NCBI RefSeq assembly: GCF_040537815.1
Contig: NZ_JBEWSZ010000006.1
Coordinates: forward strand, 1 to 64,000
Source: Mesorhizobium shangrilense
Lineage (GTDB): Bacteria; Pseudomonadota; Alphaproteobacteria; Rhizobiales; Rhizobiaceae
DNA length: 64,000 nucleotides
Direction: 5' to 3'
The translations under genes were made by a program, and so were the position numbers. Below the pieces are notes generated by a model. That model searched no databases. It had not been told where the DNA came from and worked only from the letters and a program-made list of their open reading frames with translations. Each line of letters begins with the position of its first letter. Position 1 is the first letter of the stretch. This document shows, piece after piece, positions 19,296 through 28,076 of this stretch.

Positions 19296-20201
19296 ATGGA
19301 CAATACGGTACGCGGCACGATCGAGATGACGGCGGCGATGGCGATCCTCGGCACGATCGGGTGGTTCGTCGTCCTCTCCGGCCAACCCGTGCTGGACGTC
19401 GTGTTCTGGCGTTGCGCTTTCGGCGCGATGACGCTGATGGTCATCTGCGCGGCGCTGGGATTGTTGCGCCATGCACTGTCGCTACGCATCATGACGATGG
19501 CGGCTCTCGGGGGCGCCGCCATCGTCATCAACTGGCTCTTGCTTTTCGGCTCATTCTCGCGCGCATCGATCTCGATCGCCACAGCGGTCTACAACACCCA
19601 GCCCTTCATGCTGGTGGCCTTTGGCGCCTTGTTCTTCTCCGAACGGCTGACCCTGGCAAAGCTGACCTGGCTGGGGATCGCTTTTGCCGGCATGGTGCTG
19701 ATCGTGCAGGCCAAGCCTGATGCCGGCTATGGCGGCACGAATTATTTTCTCGGAATCCTGATGGCGCTCGGCGCGGCCTTCTTCTGGGCCGTCGCCGCCA
19801 TCGTCACCAAGAAACTCAAGGGCACGCCACCACAGCTGATCGCCCTCATTCAGGTCAGCGTCGGCATTGTCATGCTCGCGCCCTTCGCCAACCTCGCCCA
19901 TCCGCCGGCCGATGCGCGGAGCTGGATCATGCTGGCCATACTCGGCATCGTCCATACCGGGCTGATGTACATATTGATGTATGGCGCCATCCAGAAACTG
20001 CCGACATATCTGCAGGGCTCGCTGTCCTTCATCTATCCGGTGGTGGCCATCCTGGGCGATATCGTCGCCTTCGGCCATCGGCTGCAAGCGGTCCAGATCG
20101 TCGGCGCCCTGGCCATCCTGATCGCCGCGGCCGGCATGAACCTCGGCTGGTCCTTGTGGAAATCGAAAACGCCGGGGCAAGCCGTTGAGGCCAGCAGGTG
20201 A
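19296..20201 (+). CDS. EamA/DMT-family exporter
   Basis: Drug/metabolite transporter superfamily permease, 301 residues, about ten membrane helices in two EamA halves (approximately 5-140 and 155-290). SRASISIATAVYNTQPFMLVAFGALFF and LPTYLQGSLSFIYPVVAILGDIVAFGH are the characteristic repeat ends. Start 19296 is chosen for AGGAGC upstream and the hydrophobic onset; the frame is open a further 27 codons. Many such proteins export amino acids or purines. Substrate unknown; pairing with an AsnC/Lrp regulator suggests an amino acid. Confidence 0.85.
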   Translation: MDNTVRGTIEMTAAMAILGTIGWFVVLSGQPVLDVVFWRCAFGAMTLMVICAALGLLRHALSLRIMTMAALGGAAIVINWLLLFGSFSRASISIATAVYNTQPFMLVAFGALFFSERLTLAKLTWLGIAFAGMVLIVQAKPDAGYGGTNYFLGILMALGAAFFWAVAAIVTKKLKGTPPQLIALIQVSVGIVMLAPFANLAHPPADARSWIMLAILGIVHTGLMYILMYGAIQKLPTYLQGSLSFIYPVVAILGDIVAFGHRLQAVQIVGALAILIAAAGMNLGWSLWKSKTPGQAVEASR

Positions 20202-20272
20202 AGCACCGCGGATTTGCACGGGAAGCAGGACTCATGCGATGAAAGCATAAGGCGCATACGAGGGGCGGTGGC

Positions 20273-20869
20273 GTGGACGTCGTGACCTTTCAAAGACGGC
20301 TATTGCCCCGCGAACGCATCTTGTGGAGCGGTATTCCCGCGCAGGGTGTGCTGTTCACCGGTCGCGATGTGTTCCTCATTCCGTTCAGCCTGCTCTGGTG
20401 CGGCTTTGCAATTTTCTGGACCTATACGGCGAGAAGGCAAGGCGCGCCGCTTTTCTTTGATGCATGGGGAGCGATGTTCATCTGCATTGGGTTGTTCTTT
20501 GTCTTTGGCAGATTTGCAGTCGACGCATGGTTGAGACGGCGTATCTCCTACGCGGTCACGGACAAGCGCATTCTCATCATGCGCGCCGCCCCCTTCTCCA
20601 ATTTCACAGCGATCGACCTGGAGCGTCTTCCCGATATCCAACTTACCGGCGAGGGAGCAAAGCGTGGCAATTTGCGCTTCGGCGCAGCGGCATCATTCTT
20701 CGGAAGCCCGGGCGGCTGGTCTCGGGGCCGTTATCAGAATTTTGGCAGCTGGTCGCCGGCTCTTGACCCTGTCCCGCAATTTCTCGGCATCGAAGAGCCG
20801 TCGAAGGTGTTTGACCTCATAACCAAAGCCAGCGATGCTCTTCGCTCCGATCGGCGGTTGTCATCCTGA
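20273..20869 (+). CDS. Membrane protein with bacterial PH-like domain
   Basis: 198 residues with a GTG start preceded by AGGGGCGG. The N terminus LLPRERILWSGIPAQGVLF, two adjacent membrane helices (about 35-55 and 67-88), and the following RRRISYAVTDKRILIMR beta-rich segment match membrane-tethered bacterial PH-domain proteins. The last 60 residues are Gly/Ser/Arg-rich. No partner is apparent; function unknown. Confidence 0.65.
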   Translation: MDVVTFQRRLLPRERILWSGIPAQGVLFTGRDVFLIPFSLLWCGFAIFWTYTARRQGAPLFFDAWGAMFICIGLFFVFGRFAVDAWLRRRISYAVTDKRILIMRAAPFSNFTAIDLERLPDIQLTGEGAKRGNLRFGAAASFFGSPGGWSRGRYQNFGSWSPALDPVPQFLGIEEPSKVFDLITKASDALRSDRRLSS

Positions 20870-20960
20870 CAGCTAGCGCCTGTTCAATTCCCGCGCTTTG
20901 CTCTATGCCGCAATCCAACCATCTTCGCCCGGCATAGGCGAAAACCGGGATCGAAAAACA

Positions 20961-21608
20961 ATGAATGACGCAACGCCCCCTAATCGCTGCCGCATCGTGC
21001 TGATCGTGCCGCCCGACGCCTCCGCCGCCCGTATAGGCGCGGCATTCGATGGCGGCGACATCGCATCGCTTATCCTGCCGGAGAATGGCATGGACGAGGC
21101 GTCCTTCCAGGCCTTCGCCGAAAAGATCGTGCCGGCCGCCCAAGCCGCCGGCATCGCCGTGATCATCGCCGGCGACACCCGCATCGCCGGCCGCGTCCAG
21201 GCCGACGGCATCCATGTCGAGGTCGGCAAGGCCGAACTCGCCGAAACCATCGAGCATTTCCAGCCACGGCTGATGGTCGGCGCCGGCGGCGCCAAGACCA
21301 GGGACGACGCGCTGGAGCTCGGCGAAACCCGGCCTGACTACATCTTCTTCGGCCGCTTCGGCTACGACAACAAGCCGGAGCCGCACCCGCGCAACCTGTC
21401 GCTTGGCCGGTGGTGGGCCGACATGATCCAGATCCCCTGCATCGTCATGGCGGGATCCGACATCGCCTCGGTGGAAGCGGTGGCCGCCACCGGCTGCGAA
21501 TTCGTGGCTCTGTCCAGCGCCGTCTTCGCCGAAGGTGTCGATCCGAAGGCGGCGATCGCCAGCGCCAACGTGCTGCTCGATGAAACCGCGCCGCGTTTCG
21601 AGGACTGA
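20961..21608 (+). CDS. ThiE-like thiamine-phosphate synthase family protein
   Basis: 215-residue TIM-barrel protein resembling the ThiE/TenI family, which couples HMP-PP with thiazole phosphate. The family features seen are a C-terminal AGSDIASVEAVAATGCEFVALSSAVF phosphate-binding loop and an IIAGDTRIAGRVQADGIHVE segment. The canonical HLGQ-x-D motif of ThiE is replaced by IHVEVG and the usual GxSxH motif by GAGGAKT. It may therefore be a divergent member rather than the main thiamine enzyme. No thiamine riboswitch is visible upstream. Confidence 0.6.
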   Translation: MNDATPPNRCRIVLIVPPDASAARIGAAFDGGDIASLILPENGMDEASFQAFAEKIVPAAQAAGIAVIIAGDTRIAGRVQADGIHVEVGKAELAETIEHFQPRLMVGAGGAKTRDDALELGETRPDYIFFGRFGYDNKPEPHPRNLSLGRWWADMIQIPCIVMAGSDIASVEAVAATGCEFVALSSAVFAEGVDPKAAIASANVLLDETAPRFED

Positions 21609-22653
21609 CGTGGCCTCGGCGACGCTTCCCCTGCAGGCCCTGCTTGCGCTGTTCGTGGTGCAGGCCGCCAGTGCCGCGGAACCAGTAACGCAGCCGCAGG
21701 CCAAACCCGAAGCCGGCGTGCACACCGACAAGCCGATCGACACGCCGCTGCCGCAGCCCGCCACCACCACCGAGCCGCCGCCGCTGCCGTCGATCGATGC
21801 GATCAACCCCGACCGCTTTGGCGCGAAACCGGCGGACCAGGCTTACGGGGCCTTCCAGCGCGGGCTTTACAAGACGGCCTATGATCTGGCGCTGCCTCGT
21901 GCGCAGAACGGCGATCCGGCGGCCCAGACTCTGTTGGCCGAAATACTGTCACGCGGCCTGGGCGTGCCGCAGAACGCGGCAGAAGCAGCGAAGTGGTACG
22001 CGCTTGCAGCGGAACAAGGGGTGCCGGAATCGCAGTTCCAGTATGCGCTGATGCTGCTCGACGGCCGCTACGTGAAGAAGGACGAGAAGGGCGCCTATGC
22101 GCTGATGCAGGCGTCGGCGGAGGCCGGCAACCCGCTGGCGCAATTCAATTTCGCGCAGCTGCTTGTCCAGCAGGATCCCGGCGATGCCGGCATCGGCAAG
22201 GCCGTGCCCTACTACGAACGCGCCGCCACGACCGGCCTTGCCGATGCGCAATATGCGATGGCCCAGATCTATGCCAACGGCGTCGGCGGTAAGCAGCGCG
22301 ACGACGCCCAGGCCCGCCGCCTCCTGGCGCAGGCCGCGCGCCAAAACTACGATACGGCGCAGATCGATCTCGGCGCCTGGATGATCGAGGGCCGTGGCGG
22401 TCCCCGCGACCTGAAGTCCGGCTTCGGCTGGATGAAGCAGGCGGCCGAAGGTGGCAATGTCGCCGCCCGGAACCGCCTCGCCAAGCTCTACATGAACGGC
22501 ATTGGCACCGATCCAGATCTCATCCTTGCCGGTGCCTGGTATATCGTCGCCCGACGCGCCGGCCTCATCGATCCGGACATGGACAGCTTCCTGCAGGGCC
22601 TGTCGGACGACCAGACGAAGCAGGCGCTGCAGAAGGCGAATCGCCTGCCGTGA
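21580..22653 (+). CDS. Secreted SEL1-repeat protein
   Basis: About 357 residues. A signal peptide (MKPRRVSR followed by a hydrophobic stretch to AASA), a Pro/Thr/Gln-rich linker, then at least five SEL1/TPR-like repeats, for example [44 protein letters not shown] and [25 protein letters not shown]. Such repeats mediate protein contacts in the periplasm; exoR-type regulators are an example in rhizobia. The start is uncertain: ATG 21580 gives a charged signal peptide but overlaps the thiE-like gene by 29 bases, while GTG 21610 has a GAGGA site just upstream. Confidence 0.75.
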   Translation: MKPRRVSRTDVASATLPLQALLALFVVQAASAAEPVTQPQAKPEAGVHTDKPIDTPLPQPATTTEPPPLPSIDAINPDRFGAKPADQAYGAFQRGLYKTAYDLALPRAQNGDPAAQTLLAEILSRGLGVPQNAAEAAKWYALAAEQGVPESQFQYALMLLDGRYVKKDEKGAYALMQASAEAGNPLAQFNFAQLLVQQDPGDAGIGKAVPYYERAATTGLADAQYAMAQIYANGVGGKQRDDAQARRLLAQAARQNYDTAQIDLGAWMIEGRGGPRDLKSGFGWMKQAAEGGNVAARNRLAKLYMNGIGTDPDLILAGAWYIVARRAGLIDPDMDSFLQGLSDDQTKQALQKANRLP

Positions 22654-22756
22654 CAGCCGGCGTCTCGCCTGGCTCCCTTGCCTCTTCCAGCGATTTGTGG
22701 TCTTGGAGGCCAAAATCGCCTTCCCCGGCGACCATCTCACTCCGGATTCAATCACA

Positions 22757-23323
22757 ATGGCCAAGATCAACGGCAACGAAATCCGTCCCGGTTACGTCAT
22801 CGAGCACGATGGCGGGCTGTGGGTCGCGGTCAGGACCAACACTGTCAAGCCAGGCAAGGGCGGCGCCTACAACCAGGTCGAGCTGAAGAACCTCATCAAC
22901 GGCACCAAGCTCAACGAGCGTTTCCGCTCGGCCGAGACCGTCGAGCAGATCCGCCTCGACCTCAAGGATTTTTCCTTTCTCTACGCGCAGGAAGACGCGC
23001 TTGTGTTCATGGACACCCAGAGCTACGAGCAGCTCGAACTGAACAAGGACTTCGTCGGCGACCGTGCCGCCTTCCTGCAGGACGGCATGATGGTGACGGT
23101 CCAGCTCTATGAAGAGAGGCCGATCGGCATCTCCCTGCCCGACTACGTGACGCTAACCATCACCGAGGCTGACCCGGTGGTGAAGGGCCAAACGGCGGCA
23201 TCGTCCTACAAGCCGGCGATACTGGAGAACGGCATCCGTGTTCTGGTGCCGCCATTCATCGGTGCCGGCGAACGCATCATCGTCGACACCAACGAAATCA
23301 CCTACGTGCGCCGCGCCGACTGA
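22757..23323 (+). CDS. efp: Translation elongation factor P
   Basis: Relieves ribosome stalling at polyproline; 188 residues in three beta-barrel domains. It begins [12 protein letters not shown]. Lys34 at the tip of the KPGKGGAY loop is the position that is lysylated in E. coli EF-P. The C-terminal domain contains [30 protein letters not shown]. No EpmA/EpmB genes are in the window. The proline-rich TolA encoded in the window is an obvious potential client (inference). Confidence 0.97.
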   Translation: MAKINGNEIRPGYVIEHDGGLWVAVRTNTVKPGKGGAYNQVELKNLINGTKLNERFRSAETVEQIRLDLKDFSFLYAQEDALVFMDTQSYEQLELNKDFVGDRAAFLQDGMMVTVQLYEERPIGISLPDYVTLTITEADPVVKGQTAASSYKPAILENGIRVLVPPFIGAGERIIVDTNEITYVRRAD

Positions 23324-23324
23324 C

Positions 23325-23363
23325 GCATGTCGCCCGGCCCCGGTTTCGGGTCACCGACATGCA
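23325..23363. repeat. Palindromic intergenic repeat, short relative (copy 3)
   Basis: GCATGTCGCCC at the left, CGACATGCA at the right, with GGTTTCGGG between; about 39 bases. It shares both ends with the 46-base elements at 3624-3669 and 10262-10307 but has a different, shorter middle. Lies between efp and the inositol-phosphatase gene. Confidence 0.6.
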
Positions 23364-23403
23364 TCAGGACAGAGCTTAAAGCGCAGCAGCAGGAAGAAGC
23401 ACT

Positions 23404-24204
23404 ATGGCACGCTCCGCACTTCTCAACGTCATGGTTCAGGCCGCCATGAAGGCCGGCCGCTCGCTGTCGCGCGACTTCGGCGAGGTGCAGAACCTGCAGG
23501 TCTCGCTGAAGGGCCCCGGCGATTATGTCAGCCAGGCCGATCGCAAGGCCGAGGACATCCTTTTCACCGAACTGTCGAAGGCGCGGCCGGGCTACTCCTT
23601 CCTGATGGAAGAGCGTGGCGTGGTCGAAGGCGACGACAGCCAGCACCGCTGGATCGTCGACCCGCTCGATGGCACCACCAACTTCCTGCACGGCATTCCG
23701 GTCTTCGCCATCTCGATTGCCCTGGAACGCCAGGGCCAGATCGTTGCCGGCGTCATCTATAACCCGGCGATGGATGAGCTCTATACAGTCGAACGCGGCG
23801 GTGGCGCTTTCATGAACGATCGCCGCCTGCGCGTCGCCGGCCGCGCCAAACTGGTCGACGCGGTGATCGGTTGCGGCGTGCCGCATCTCGGACGCGGCCA
23901 GCACGGCAATTTTCTCATCGAACTGCGCAACGTCATGGCCGAGGTTTCGGGCATCCGCCGCCTTGGCGCCGCCTCGCTCGACCTCGCCTATGTCGCCGCC
24001 GGCCGGATGGACGGCTTCTGGGAAACCGGCCTTTCGGCCTGGGACATCGCGGCCGGCCTTCTGCTGATCCGCGAGGCCGGCGGCTTCGCGTCGGACATGG
24101 CCGGCGGACAGGACATGCTGGAGAACGGCTCGGTGGTTGCCGGCAACGAGGTCATTCACCGCGCCTTGCTCAAAACCGTGAAGAAGCCGCTCGCGCCGCG
24201 CTGA
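23404..24204 (+). CDS. suhB: Inositol-1-monophosphatase family protein (SuhB-like)
   Basis: Mg-dependent, Li-sensitive phosphatase fold, 266 residues. Motifs in order are GDYVSQADRKAED (about 39-51), MEERG, WIVDPLDGTTNFLHG (about 82-96) and ETGLSAWDIAAGLLLIREAGG (about 208-228), carrying the metal-binding Glu and Asp residues. SuhB in E. coli is also a transcription factor partner of Nus proteins; whether that applies here is unknown. 81 bases downstream of efp. Confidence 0.93.
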   Translation: MARSALLNVMVQAAMKAGRSLSRDFGEVQNLQVSLKGPGDYVSQADRKAEDILFTELSKARPGYSFLMEERGVVEGDDSQHRWIVDPLDGTTNFLHGIPVFAISIALERQGQIVAGVIYNPAMDELYTVERGGGAFMNDRRLRVAGRAKLVDAVIGCGVPHLGRGQHGNFLIELRNVMAEVSGIRRLGAASLDLAYVAAGRMDGFWETGLSAWDIAAGLLLIREAGGFASDMAGGQDMLENGSVVAGNEVIHRALLKTVKKPLAPR

Positions 24205-24262
24205 AGCGCCGCAGTCGCAAAACCGCAACCAAACCTTGAAATACTGCCCTGCGACCGCCCAG

Positions 24263-24982
24263 ATGAGGGTGACGCAGGAAAACCAGGCCGTGAGCAACAG
24301 CCAGCAAAATCCCGACATTCCCATTCCGTTCGTCGGACGCTGGCATTACTCGCGCGCTGAAATGATCGCCGACGGCATCGTCCACGCGGTCGGCATCGTG
24401 CTGGCAATATCAGCCGGTTCGGCGCTGCTGGCGCTGGCTGCCTTTCACACCGGGCCCGGCGAGTACATCGCGGCAGCCTTCTATGTGATCTCGCTGCTCA
24501 CCGTGCTGTCGGTCTCGCTGGCCTACAATCTGTGGCCGGTATCCTCCCCGGCCAAGTGGATATTGCGGCGCTTCGACCATGCCGCGATCTACCTGCTGAT
24601 CGCCGCGACCTATACGCCCTTCCTCGCCCAGCTCGACAACTCGCCGCTGGCCAGGTGGATGATCGTCCTTGTCTGGACGGCAGCCGCGATCGGCATCGCC
24701 ATCAAGGTCGCTCTCCCCGGTCGCTTCGACCGGCTGGCGATCGTCTTCTATCTGGCCATCGGCTGGAGCGGCATCGTCCTGGTGAAGCCGCTCGTCCAGA
24801 CGCTGCCGACGACCTCGATCGTGCTCATCGTTGCCGGCGGCATCGTCTATTCCTGTGGCGTCATCTTCTTCGCCTGGAAGGCGCTGCGCTTCCACAATGC
24901 GCTTTGGCATGGCTTTGTCGTCACGGGCGCCGGCCTGCATCTTGCAGCCATGGTCGACTGCCTGGTGATAAACCGGTTCTGA
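24263..24982 (+). CDS. Hemolysin III / PAQR family membrane protein
   Basis: About 239 residues with seven predicted membrane helices. The family is marked by SRAEMIADGIVHAVGIVLA near the N terminus, FDHAAIYLLIAATYTPF in the middle and the C-terminal HNALWHGFVVTGAGLHLAAM, in which the His residues are conserved. The family covers YqfA and the ceramidase-like PAQR receptors; true haemolytic activity is not implied. Start is uncertain (ATG 24263 or GTG 24290). Confidence 0.85.
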   Translation: MRVTQENQAVSNSQQNPDIPIPFVGRWHYSRAEMIADGIVHAVGIVLAISAGSALLALAAFHTGPGEYIAAAFYVISLLTVLSVSLAYNLWPVSSPAKWILRRFDHAAIYLLIAATYTPFLAQLDNSPLARWMIVLVWTAAAIGIAIKVALPGRFDRLAIVFYLAIGWSGIVLVKPLVQTLPTTSIVLIVAGGIVYSCGVIFFAWKALRFHNALWHGFVVTGAGLHLAAMVDCLVINRF

Positions 24983-25167
24983 TCCCGGCCGTGGTGCAGC
25001 GCGTTCTGGCCTTGAATCCGAGGTTCGTTCGCGGCACTGCTACAGAATGATGCGGATTTGGCAATCGCCACTCAGGTGGGCAATATTGCCAAGCGCCATT
25101 CAATTTGGTCACAATTGCGTTTAGAGTCACGTTCGACGTGATCGGCGGCATCGGAAACGGGGCACGG

Positions 25168-26193
25168 ATGGCTTTACTCAAATCCTTCGGCATGGGCAGG
25201 CGCTCCGACGTCCTGATCTATGATCCCCATAAACTGTCGAGCCCGCAGGTCTTTCTTCTGACCATGGTGATCTTCCTGGTGATCGTCGCGTTCATCGCCG
25301 CGATCCTGACCCGCCAGATCTCGACCGCCTTTGTCACCAATCCCGGCCTCAATGGCCTGATCATCGGCGTGCTCGTCGTCGGCATCCTGCTGGCCTTCGT
25401 CCAGGTCGGGCGTCTGTTTCGCGAAGTGCGCTGGGTCAACTCCTTCCGTGCCGGTTCCGAGACCACCGAGCCGGTGCTGCTGGCGCCGATGAAGGCGATG
25501 ATCGGTCGCTCGTCATCGATGGCCTTCTCGACCAGCTCGATGCGCACCATGCTCGATTCCATCGCCACCCGCCTCGACGAAAGCCGCGACACGTCGCGCT
25601 ATCTCGTCGGCCTGCTGGTGTTCCTCGGCCTGCTCGGCACTTTCTGGGGCCTTTTGAACACCATCGCCTCGATCCGCGAGACCATCGAGTCGCTCGATCC
25701 CGGCACCGGCGACGCCGCCGCGGTGCTCGATTCCCTGAAGCAGGGGCTTTCGGCGCCGCTGGCAGGCATGGGCACGGCGTTCTCGTCGTCGCTGTTCGGC
25801 CTGTCGGGATCGCTGGTGCTCGGCTTCCTCGACCTGCAGGCGGGTCGCGCGCAGACGCGCTTCTACACCGAGCTTGAAAACTGGCTGTCCTCGGTCACCG
25901 ACCTGTCGTCCGACATAGTCGTCTCCGATCCGGCCAAGACTGAATCCTCCGACGAGATCCGCGTCCTGTCGGAAAGGTTGCGAAGCATGCAGGAAAATGG
26001 CGGCGGTTCAAATCCGCGCGTTGCCACCGCCATGGCCAATCTTGCCGACGGCATTTCGGGCCTGGTCAAGAACATGCGCTCGGAACAGCAGATCATGCGT
26101 GACTGGGTCGAAGCCCAGTCCGACGAACAGAAGGCCATGCGCAACACACTGGAGAAGATCGCCGACGCCCTGAAGAAGCCTGGGGTGCATTGA
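25168..26193 (+). CDS. MotA/TolQ/ExbB-like proton-channel protein
   Basis: 341 residues. Two membrane helices lie near the N terminus (about 28-52 and 64-86) and another pair near 145-165 and 205-230, with YLVGLLVFLGLLGTFWGLLNTI and a GMGTAFSSSLFGLSGSLVLGF channel helix as in MotA/TolQ proteins. The C-terminal 100 residues are polar, with SEQQIMRDWVEAQSDEQKAMRNTLEKIADAL forming a helix. The next gene begins one base after the stop and encodes an OmpA-domain partner. No flagellar genes are nearby, so this is probably a non-flagellar envelope motor. Start 25168 by hydrophobic profile. Confidence 0.75.
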   Translation: MALLKSFGMGRRSDVLIYDPHKLSSPQVFLLTMVIFLVIVAFIAAILTRQISTAFVTNPGLNGLIIGVLVVGILLAFVQVGRLFREVRWVNSFRAGSETTEPVLLAPMKAMIGRSSSMAFSTSSMRTMLDSIATRLDESRDTSRYLVGLLVFLGLLGTFWGLLNTIASIRETIESLDPGTGDAAAVLDSLKQGLSAPLAGMGTAFSSSLFGLSGSLVLGFLDLQAGRAQTRFYTELENWLSSVTDLSSDIVVSDPAKTESSDEIRVLSERLRSMQENGGGSNPRVATAMANLADGISGLVKNMRSEQQIMRDWVEAQSDEQKAMRNTLEKIADALKKPGVH

Positions 26194-26194
26194 C

Positions 26195-27226
26195 GTGGCC
26201 TTGGCACGTGGCCGGCGTACCGATCGCCGCATCGACTACTGGCCAGGCTTCGTCGACGCGCTGTCGACGCTGCTCCTGGCGATCATGTTCCTGCTCACCG
26301 TCTTCGTGCTGGCGCAGTTCCTGCTCGGCCGCGAAATCTCCGGCAAGGACACGGTGCTCAACCGCCTCAACTCGCAGATCAACGAACTGACCCAGCTTCT
26401 GGCGCTGGAGCGCTCGACGGCGCAGGACAAGGAAGATTCGCTTGCCAACATGCAGGCATCGCTGTCGGCGGCCGAAGCGGAAAAAAGCCGGCTCGAACAG
26501 CTGCTGTCGCAGGGTGCCGGCGCCGGTGACGCGGCCAACCAGCGCGCCACCGCGCTGACGGGCGAACTCGACAGCCAGCGCCAGATCAGCCAGCAGGCGC
26601 TGAGCCAGGTCGAGATCCTCAACCAGCAGATCTCGGCGCTGCGCAAGCAGATCGGCGCGCTCGAGGATGCGCTCAACGTCTCCGAAACGCGCGACCGCGA
26701 TTCCAACACCAAGATTGCCGATCTCGGCCGCCGCCTCAACGTCGCGCTGGCGCAGCGCGTGCAGGAATTGAACCGCTACCGCTCCGATTTCTTCGGCCGC
26801 CTGCGCGAAATCCTCGCCGATCGCGAAAACATCCGCATTGTCGGCGACCGTTTCGTCTTCCAGTCCGAAGTGCTGTTCCCGACCGGCTCCGAAGTGATCA
26901 ACGACGCGGGCAAGGTCGAGATGAAGAAGCTCGCCGACGCCATCATCGAGCTGCAGAAAGAGATCCCGCCGGAGATCAACTGGGTGCTGCGCGTCGATGG
27001 CCATACCGACAACAAGCCGCTGTCGGGCACCGGCCGCTACCGCGACAACTGGGAATTGTCGACGGCGCGATCGACCTCCGTGGTGAAGTTCCTGATCGAA
27101 AACGGCGTGCCGGCCAACCGGCTGGTCGCCGCCGGCTTCGGCGAGTTCCAGCCGCTCGATCCCGCCGACACCGACGAGGCGCGCAACAAGAACCGCCGTA
27201 TTGAACTGAAGCTCACCGAACGTTGA
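26195..27226 (+). CDS. MotB-like peptidoglycan-binding OmpA-domain protein
   Basis: 343 residues, GTG start. A basic cytoplasmic tail RGRRTDRR precedes one membrane helix (about 18-43), then a very long coiled coil (about 50-190) rich in Gln/Leu/Glu. The C-terminal OmpA/MotB peptidoglycan-binding domain has VLRVDGHTDNKPL and RNKNRRIELKL. The conserved MotB membrane Asp would correspond to Asp21 in FVDALST. The arrangement is that of MotB, but the coiled-coil spacer is much longer. Translationally close to the MotA-like gene, with which it probably forms one complex. Confidence 0.78.
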   Translation: MALARGRRTDRRIDYWPGFVDALSTLLLAIMFLLTVFVLAQFLLGREISGKDTVLNRLNSQINELTQLLALERSTAQDKEDSLANMQASLSAAEAEKSRLEQLLSQGAGAGDAANQRATALTGELDSQRQISQQALSQVEILNQQISALRKQIGALEDALNVSETRDRDSNTKIADLGRRLNVALAQRVQELNRYRSDFFGRLREILADRENIRIVGDRFVFQSEVLFPTGSEVINDAGKVEMKKLADAIIELQKEIPPEINWVLRVDGHTDNKPLSGTGRYRDNWELSTARSTSVVKFLIENGVPANRLVAAGFGEFQPLDPADTDEARNKNRRIELKLTER

Positions 27227-27474
27227 TCCATCATCCCGCGATATCACGCGAATTTGTTCGTCAACGCAACCCTAGGGCGCAGATCACGATCGGCAAGACC
27301 TGAAAACATTATCTTTTTTTAATTACACATCGTTGCGGAGTGGTCCTAGCTTCCCCTTGGGCCGAGAACCGCCGGCGATGGCTCCCATCATCGCGACGCG
27401 ACGGAACCGGACGGCCCGCGGCCGGGAGGCAACGGGAGCAACCGCCGCCTTCCACAATCAAGGGAGACGCAGCC

Positions 27475-27909
27475 ATGCGCTCTTTCACGTCCAAGACCTC
27501 GCTCAAGACTGCAACTGTCGCTGCGTTCCTCGTCGCCATTCCGTTTGCCGGCGCCTATGCGGCGGGCCACCACAAGGGTGCCCTCGATGAGACCGCCCCG
27601 ATCGTGTTCAACGGCCCACGTGTCGATGGCATTATTGGCCAGCTGCAAGGCATCGATAGCGGCATCAAGGACGCCGAGCAGCAGAAGCTGATCACGCCAG
27701 CCGAGGCGCACAGCCTGCAGATGCGTGCCGCCGACATCAGCAGGGTTGCTGAAAGGACGGCGGCCTCGGACAATGGTCGGATACCTTCAGCGCAATATCA
27801 TCAGCTCCTGCGCCGCGTCGACCATCTCGACCAGCGGCTCATGATCGACACCGGCAGCGGCTTCAACATGGGCGACGGCTCCGATGGCGGGAACTACCCG
27901 AACGGCTGA
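27475..27909 (+). CDS. Small secreted protein of unknown function
   Basis: 144 residues with an AAGGGAGA ribosome site before the start. A signal peptide (about 1-30, ending AYA-AGHHKG) is followed by a helical region with IIGQLQGIDSGIKDAEQQKLITPAEAHSL and QYHQLLRRVDHLDQRL, then a Gly/Asp-rich tail. The helical segment resembles small periplasmic proteins of rhizobia, but I cannot name a family. Confidence 0.7.
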   Translation: MRSFTSKTSLKTATVAAFLVAIPFAGAYAAGHHKGALDETAPIVFNGPRVDGIIGQLQGIDSGIKDAEQQKLITPAEAHSLQMRAADISRVAERTAASDNGRIPSAQYHQLLRRVDHLDQRLMIDTGSGFNMGDGSDGGNYPNG

Positions 27910-27917
27910 TGGCGAAT

Positions 27918-28020
27918 AGAGCAATTTCAGGAAAAGTGTGAAGCGGTTTTCCGTCCGGAATTGCGTCAAACAAAGAGATAGAGCGGTTCTTCGTTTCCGT
28001 GAAACGACGAACCGCTCTAA
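27918..28020. repeat. Compound palindromic intergenic repeat
   Basis: Two adjacent inverted repeats. The first runs from GAGCAATTTC to GGAATTGC with inner GGAAAA and TTTTCC (about 27918-27964). The second is a 19-base stem with one mismatch, arms at 27979-27997 and 28001-28019 (TAGAGCGGTTC against GAACCGCTCTA), and a 3-base loop. The layout matches palindromes found many times in Mesorhizobium intergenic DNA (recalled, not searched). As RNA the second half would form a very stable hairpin. Confidence 0.75.
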
Positions 28021-28076
28021 TTCAGGAAGGGACCAACTGGCGCCCTCGGGACATTTCGTCCTGCTGGCGCCTTTTT

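Noticed and set aside
20870..20960. Thiamine riboswitch upstream of the ThiE-like gene
   Set aside because: Too short and lacking the conserved CTGAGA and ACCTGAT-type motifs.
25168..27226. Zorya-type defence system
   Set aside because: The MotA/MotB-like pair recalls ZorA-ZorB, but no ZorC, ZorD or ZorE-like gene follows; the next genes are a small secreted protein and a DUF1304 protein.
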